Positions 51,601 to 57,600 of a stretch of DNA of 64,000 bases are shown here, piece by piece (positions within the stretch are counted from its first letter, which is position 1; each line of letters starts with the position of its first letter). This DNA is from Platycnemis pennipes (Eukaryota; Arthropoda; Insecta; Odonata; Platycnemididae): contig OW121854.1 of NCBI GenBank assembly GCA_933228895.1, positions 8,373,131 through 8,437,130 on the forward strand, given 5' to 3'. A program made the translations under genes and the position numbers. The notes beneath the pieces were generated by a model, which had not been told where the DNA came from, made no database searches, and saw only the letters and a program-made list of their open reading frames with translations.

Positions 51601-54600
51601 GTTGAATTTATTAATACAATATATTATTTTGAAGATATTAATAAGGTATACAGGAAAGCCATAATCCATACCAGATACATATATGCATATAGGTAATATA
51701 ACAAGCAAATTGCATATAAGTTAGTAACTATAAGAATTGTATATGGAAAAGTGGGCATACCACAAAATGAAAAACAGAATTTTATTTATTTCTTGTCAGC
51801 AAAGCCGTGGAACCAGTGTTCCTCAGGGATGGACCAAAAAAACTAACATATTTAATGGTTTTGTATTTAATGGACGTGCCATTTTGTAAGGGAAATTATA
51901 AAGGAAGGCAAAGTTGTTTTTACTTATTTGCCAAACTCTGAAATGTTAGCAGACGTCTTGACCAAGAGCTTGCCTGCTCCCAGTCATAAAAAGTTTATTG
52001 TTGGAATTGGGTTATGTTGAACATTGCTCAATTCAGGGAGAGAGTTGAATATTTTTGGGTAATTTCGGGTGTAGCCCCTGATTTGTTTGAATATGTGAAT
52101 AGTACTGCTTTTGTTTTTTCTGTACTTCCTGTTCCATGTGACTAAAAGTGCTAGTATAGCGTAGACTCAAAACTGTGTCTTGTTTAATACAGTTAATCCT
52201 GTGTACCTGGTATTAATCTAATTTGACTAACTGCCAATTAAAACAGTTATCAATCATACAGAGTTAGCAGTGCACTAGTACTCAATCATGTCTTATGCCC
52301 AGCAAGTCACAATCATTGTTTATTTCAGGAAATCCCATTTGTGCACGTGTGGGGCTCAACTCACAACCACCTTCATTGTTCCTTTGCGCTGGAGAGGCAC
52401 GAAGAGAGTGGGATGGGCCCATTTGGCTCGACAGCCCCTTCTCCAGTCATCCCAAGCCCGTCTCCTTCGCTGGGTGGGAACAGGCTGTCCTTGCTGATTG
52501 TTGCTCAGCAGCGGTCAGGTGCTCGACTTACTCTTCGCATTTCTACAGACCTCAAGTCAGGAGCAGCATCTCCGGTAGGAGTCTCTTCGTTGTGCAGCAT
52601 TTTGTGTCATACGTGGCAGCTAACATTTTGATGCTCTGTAGTTTATTCCCATCATACAAATGTAAACATGATTTCCACCACTGTTTCTTTGCTGATTTTT
52701 CCCTGTTCCAAGTGGTTTCATTGTATAACCTTTTTTTTACAGTTTGATTAATTTTACAGTTTTAATAGTTTTTTTATTATAATTATTCTACCGGTGAAGG
52801 TAGGTTTAAATGGACTTTTTATTCTTCCCACCCCCTAAATTTCACACGATGTACCTCTTCTGCCCCTCATACCTCCTGCCACCTATCATTCCATCCAAGC
52901 TACCCGTTCTTCTTCTCCCTCTTCCCCGCTTACCCAACGCTCTTCCCTCAATCACTTCTTTCAAAACACCATCCCCTTTTATTACCTTTTCCATCCACAC
53001 CTTCTGCCTTTTCCTAATCTCATCTATCAAATTTCTTTCCTCTCCTACCACTTCCAGCACTTCATCGTTCGTCTTCCTTTCGACCCACTTTAATTTCTCC
53101 ATCCTCCTCCACACCCACATCTCAAAAGCCACAAGTCTATTTTCATCTTCTTTTCGCAAAGCCCACGTTTCCGCCCCATATAGTGCAATGCTCCATACTA
53201 AAATTTTCACTAGTCTTTTCTTCACTTCCCTACTCAATGCCCCTGTCATTAGCTCACGCCTACAAGTAAAAGCTTCTTTTGCCAATGCAATTCTCCTTCT
53301 CACTTCAATGCTGCTATACCCTTTTTCTTCCAACAGACTACCTAGATAGCTAAATTTCTCTACCTGCTCTAGCTTCTGACCTCCTAATTTTATCTTTTTA
53401 CTGGTCCTTTTCATTCTTGAAAACAGCATTACTTTCATTTTCTTCTGGTTTATCTTCTTCCCGTATCTTTTGCACTGTCCCTGCAATGCATCCAGCATTT
53501 TTTTGCAAGCCATGGGCTGACTGGCTTACTAGTGCTTGGTCATCCGCAAACCTCACTGATTTGATCAATTTACCCCGACCTTTACTCCAGCCTCCAGCTC
53601 ATACCAAGCCTCTCTCACCATTTCCTCCGTATATGTGTTGAAAATTACCGGCGATAACGAACAGCCCTGCCTAACTCCCCTCCCTGTTGTTGCCCAATCC
53701 GATTCTCCGTGGGCTACTCTCACTTGCGCCTTCTGCGCCATGTATAAATTCCGGATCAGTCTCCTGTCTCTCCAGTCTACTCCTATCTTCCACAATATCT
53801 CCATTAACTTGTCCCACCTCACTCTGTCGAATGCCTTTTCGAAATCAACAAAGCACACAAATACATCCTGATTGTATTCTAGATTCCTTTCCACTAGTAT
53901 TCTCATCACTGCAATTGCATCCCGAGTGGCCTTCCACTTCCGAAATCCAAACTGATCCTCGCCTAGGAATTCATTTGCTCTCTTTTCCATTCTCCTATTG
54001 ATGATTCTAAGCACTACCTTTGCCGCATGAGAAACCAAACTTATCATTCTATAGTCTTCACATTATTTTGTCACTCTCTTTTTCGGTATAGATATCAGCA
54101 CAAAATCCTCCAGCCAAGCCCCCTCCTCGTATGTTCTATGAACAAGTTCATAAAATCTGTCCCTTCCCCCTCTTCCTAGGTTTTTCAGAAGCTCAGCTGG
54201 GATGTTATCTACCCCCACTGCTTTACCTGCCTTCATTTCTCGCACTGCCTTCTCTATCTCACTATCCAGTATTCTGTGGCCCATGTCATCCTGATCTACG
54301 TCCTTTTCCTCTTCTATGTCCAAGTTTCTAGGCCTATTTTCGCTATCATACAGTTCCTCAACATATTCCCTCCAACGACGCTGGATCTCCTCTGGCTCTA
54401 TTCTTAAATCTCCCCTTCTGTCTTTGATGCACGGGACCGTTTTCCATTTCTTGATTCCTGATAACATTCTAACCTTTGAGTACAGACTGCCTATTTCTCC
54501 TTCTCTCTGGAGTATCTCCATCTCCTGATTTAATAGTTCACATTCCAAAAAATTATTTTTGTTTGGATATGACTGCAGTGTAGCAGGACAATTATTCATT

Positions 54601-57600
54601 GAGTGATTTGTACAATATTTAAAATGAAAGTAGCGCCAATGAATCAGACTTGTTTTGGTCATTGACTGGAGCAGCAGTGGATGTGTTAACTAATTGGTCT
54701 ACTCAAAGCTCCCAAATATTTGCACATACATACATTGTGAGTATGCTTTGTGTGTACAACTGTTATGCTTAGCTTGATAAAGACTCATTACCACATCATT
54801 ATTGTCGGATATTTTAATTTGTTGGAATTTTCTCAAAAAAAATTATTGAAGTACGTATGTCATATATTCATGTATGTACTGAGTATAGGAAAGAAGTTGC
54901 TCATGAGTGTTTTTTAATAAATAAATGTGTTGGGCAAAGTGTACTGACATCAAAGAAGTCTCCTTTCTGTCATGTTAAGGCCAACTGTACGCTGACACTT
55001 ATATCTTGCATTTCAGGCCACTCAGTCCTCAGGGACCACACCTGTGTCACCACTCACGCCAAGGACAACAAAAGCCTCTGCCATTGTTGTCTCAAACAAT
55101 GGCAGTGTGTCCACTGCCACACTGGAGCCTGGATTCAGGTAATTGTCATTATAGTATTCGCTAGTGATTACTCCTTGCACGAATATCATTCCTTTATATT
55201 GGTCTCTGATGTCTTCCATGGAGGGAGCGTGTTTCATTATCAGAGAGGGTTGAAATGTATTTATACAAGAGTTGCTATTTATATTTCTGGCCTAATGAAA
55301 AAACAAATTTTCTGGCCACAGCAAATGAAAAAGCAAATATTTATGATCCAAATTGGTTTTATTGTTTTTAATAATATTCTCTATGAAGATAAATACACTT
55401 TTGCATGCCATTGAACCAGTTTTTGAAGCACTTTTTCCCGTCCGATTGAGGTAACTCCAAAACATGCATTTTGAATTCATCAACCACTTCTTCCAGTGTT
55501 GAAAAACATTGATCACGTAATTTGTTTTTGATGATCTGGAATTAAAAAAAGTCATTGGGTGCCAAATCAGGGCTGTACGGCAGATGACTCATCAATTTGA
55601 TGTTTTTGCCGGTCAAAAATTCCTTTGTTTGAGCCGATGCATGATAGCTCGCATTGTCATGATGAAGAATGATTCGCCTCTTCTTCGACTTTTTCCGAAT
55701 TTCTGTGATAACTTATTGTAAACAAATGGTCGTGTACCACTCAGAATTGACCATCCTATGATGTTTTAATGCCACTGTTGCCACGTGACAGGTAATGCCG
55801 AAGAAACAGGCAACCATTTGCTTCGATTTGCTTCTTCTGCGAACAACTTTTGTTGGATTTGGCTAGTCTTGCAAGACCCAAACAATCGATTGCTGTTTGG
55901 TCTTGAGCTCATGTGCATAGATCCATGTTTCGTCACCTGTGTAGATGTTATACACAGCCTTTGATGCACCTTGAGTGTAATTTTCCAATATTTCCTTGCA
56001 CCAATTGGCACGAGCCTTCTTTTGAGCATTTGTCAGATTATGCGGGACCCAATGTGAACTATTTTTTTTATGGCCTAATGATCATGCAATATCTTATTGA
56101 TGCTTGTCATACTATTGCCCAAAGATGCTTCAATCTCATGGTATGTCACTGTGTGTGACATACCGTGAACATTTGCGATCTTGCTTTATCAGTTCATTCA
56201 TTGCATCGATGTTTTCTAGTACAAAAACCAATTTTGGATGACCTTCATGGAATTCATCCAGGAGCGAATGTCGGCCGTGATTGAATTCGTTATACCAGTT
56301 TTTTACATTGCCTGTAGAATGGTCCTTTATCACCTTAAAATGAACTAACCCTAGTAGCACAATAAATGCTCACAATGATATTTCAATTATATTTCCTTTT
56401 TTCTTATTTCTACTTTTGCCTCTCCTGTACAGATTGGAGCGTAGTCTCAAACGGCAGCTGTGTCAGTGTCTAGACCCACCAAACAGCAGGGGGAATGACT
56501 GGAGACTGTTGGCGCAGAGGCTTGGTGTCGACAGGTAATGTGCAATATTCTGTTCTGAATTCGCCTGTTTAACTGTCTGCACTGCATGATTAGATGCCAG
56601 TGGTGGAGGCTCAACATTTCTGGTTGAATTGCATGTGTTTTCATATCCTTCATTTATAACGCAATGTAGTGAAATTGTTGGTCTTAATTGAGCTACATTG
56701 ATGCTAATATGGTCAGCACGTATTTCACAGAATAGCTGATTTTAAATTGCATGCAAATGGACATCAACCCGTGCATTAATCGACCTAGATTTTTAATGGA
56801 ACTTAATATACAACTGTGAAGTGTCATCACTTTGCCATTTTCTGATTGCAATACGAGAATTATGAGATCCCGAATTTACGTATTAGTGAACATTTTCCAA
56901 TGTTTAGGTATGACTAGAGATTCAACGCATGATGTGCGCGTTGAACCTCTAGTCAAACTGCTGCACGGTGTCTCTGGATTGGTCTTGGAATTTTTGTAAA
57001 GCCAATCGAATGGTTTGATTGTAGGTAGGTTTGTGTAATATTATTCTGTAATCGTCTGGGTGGTTTAAAAACAGAATTGTTCCATAGACCTTTTGGAAAT
57101 ATTTTAGGTGGGGATATAAGTGAGTCTTATTTAAAATTGATAAAAAATTGAATGGCTTGAATGTAGGAAATTTTATAATAGTGGGTGTGTTTTCAAATTA
57201 ATGTACTGATTTAGCAACAAAAATTAATACATTTCCAAAAATAAATTAATATTGAAATAGTTTACTTAAAAATAAAACAAATTAAGTTACGGAGAACACC
57301 TCAAATTAATGGACCAACGAATTCAAAGACCGCGAACTCTTTAAGCCTTGAAGATTTCCACAGAGAAAGAGGACGTCTTGGTAGCTCAACTGGTAGAGCA
57401 CCTGGCCGGAAATCAGGGGGTCCAGGTTCGAGTCCTGGTCAAGGTGAATGATTTTTTTCTCTGTGGAACTTCTTGCTATAATGGACCAACCTTGAGCACT
57501 ACAAACACACATAGGTACAGACAACTACCACGAATATAGACAACATGTGCTGCGCACGTTGAACCTCTAATGAACCCCTGGAGGAGTCTGGGAGCTTTAT

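Noticed and set aside
57375..57446. A functional tRNA-Ser(GGA) gene
   Set aside because: C at position 33, no long variable arm, three G-U pairs in the acceptor stem; better explained as a tRNA-derived element.
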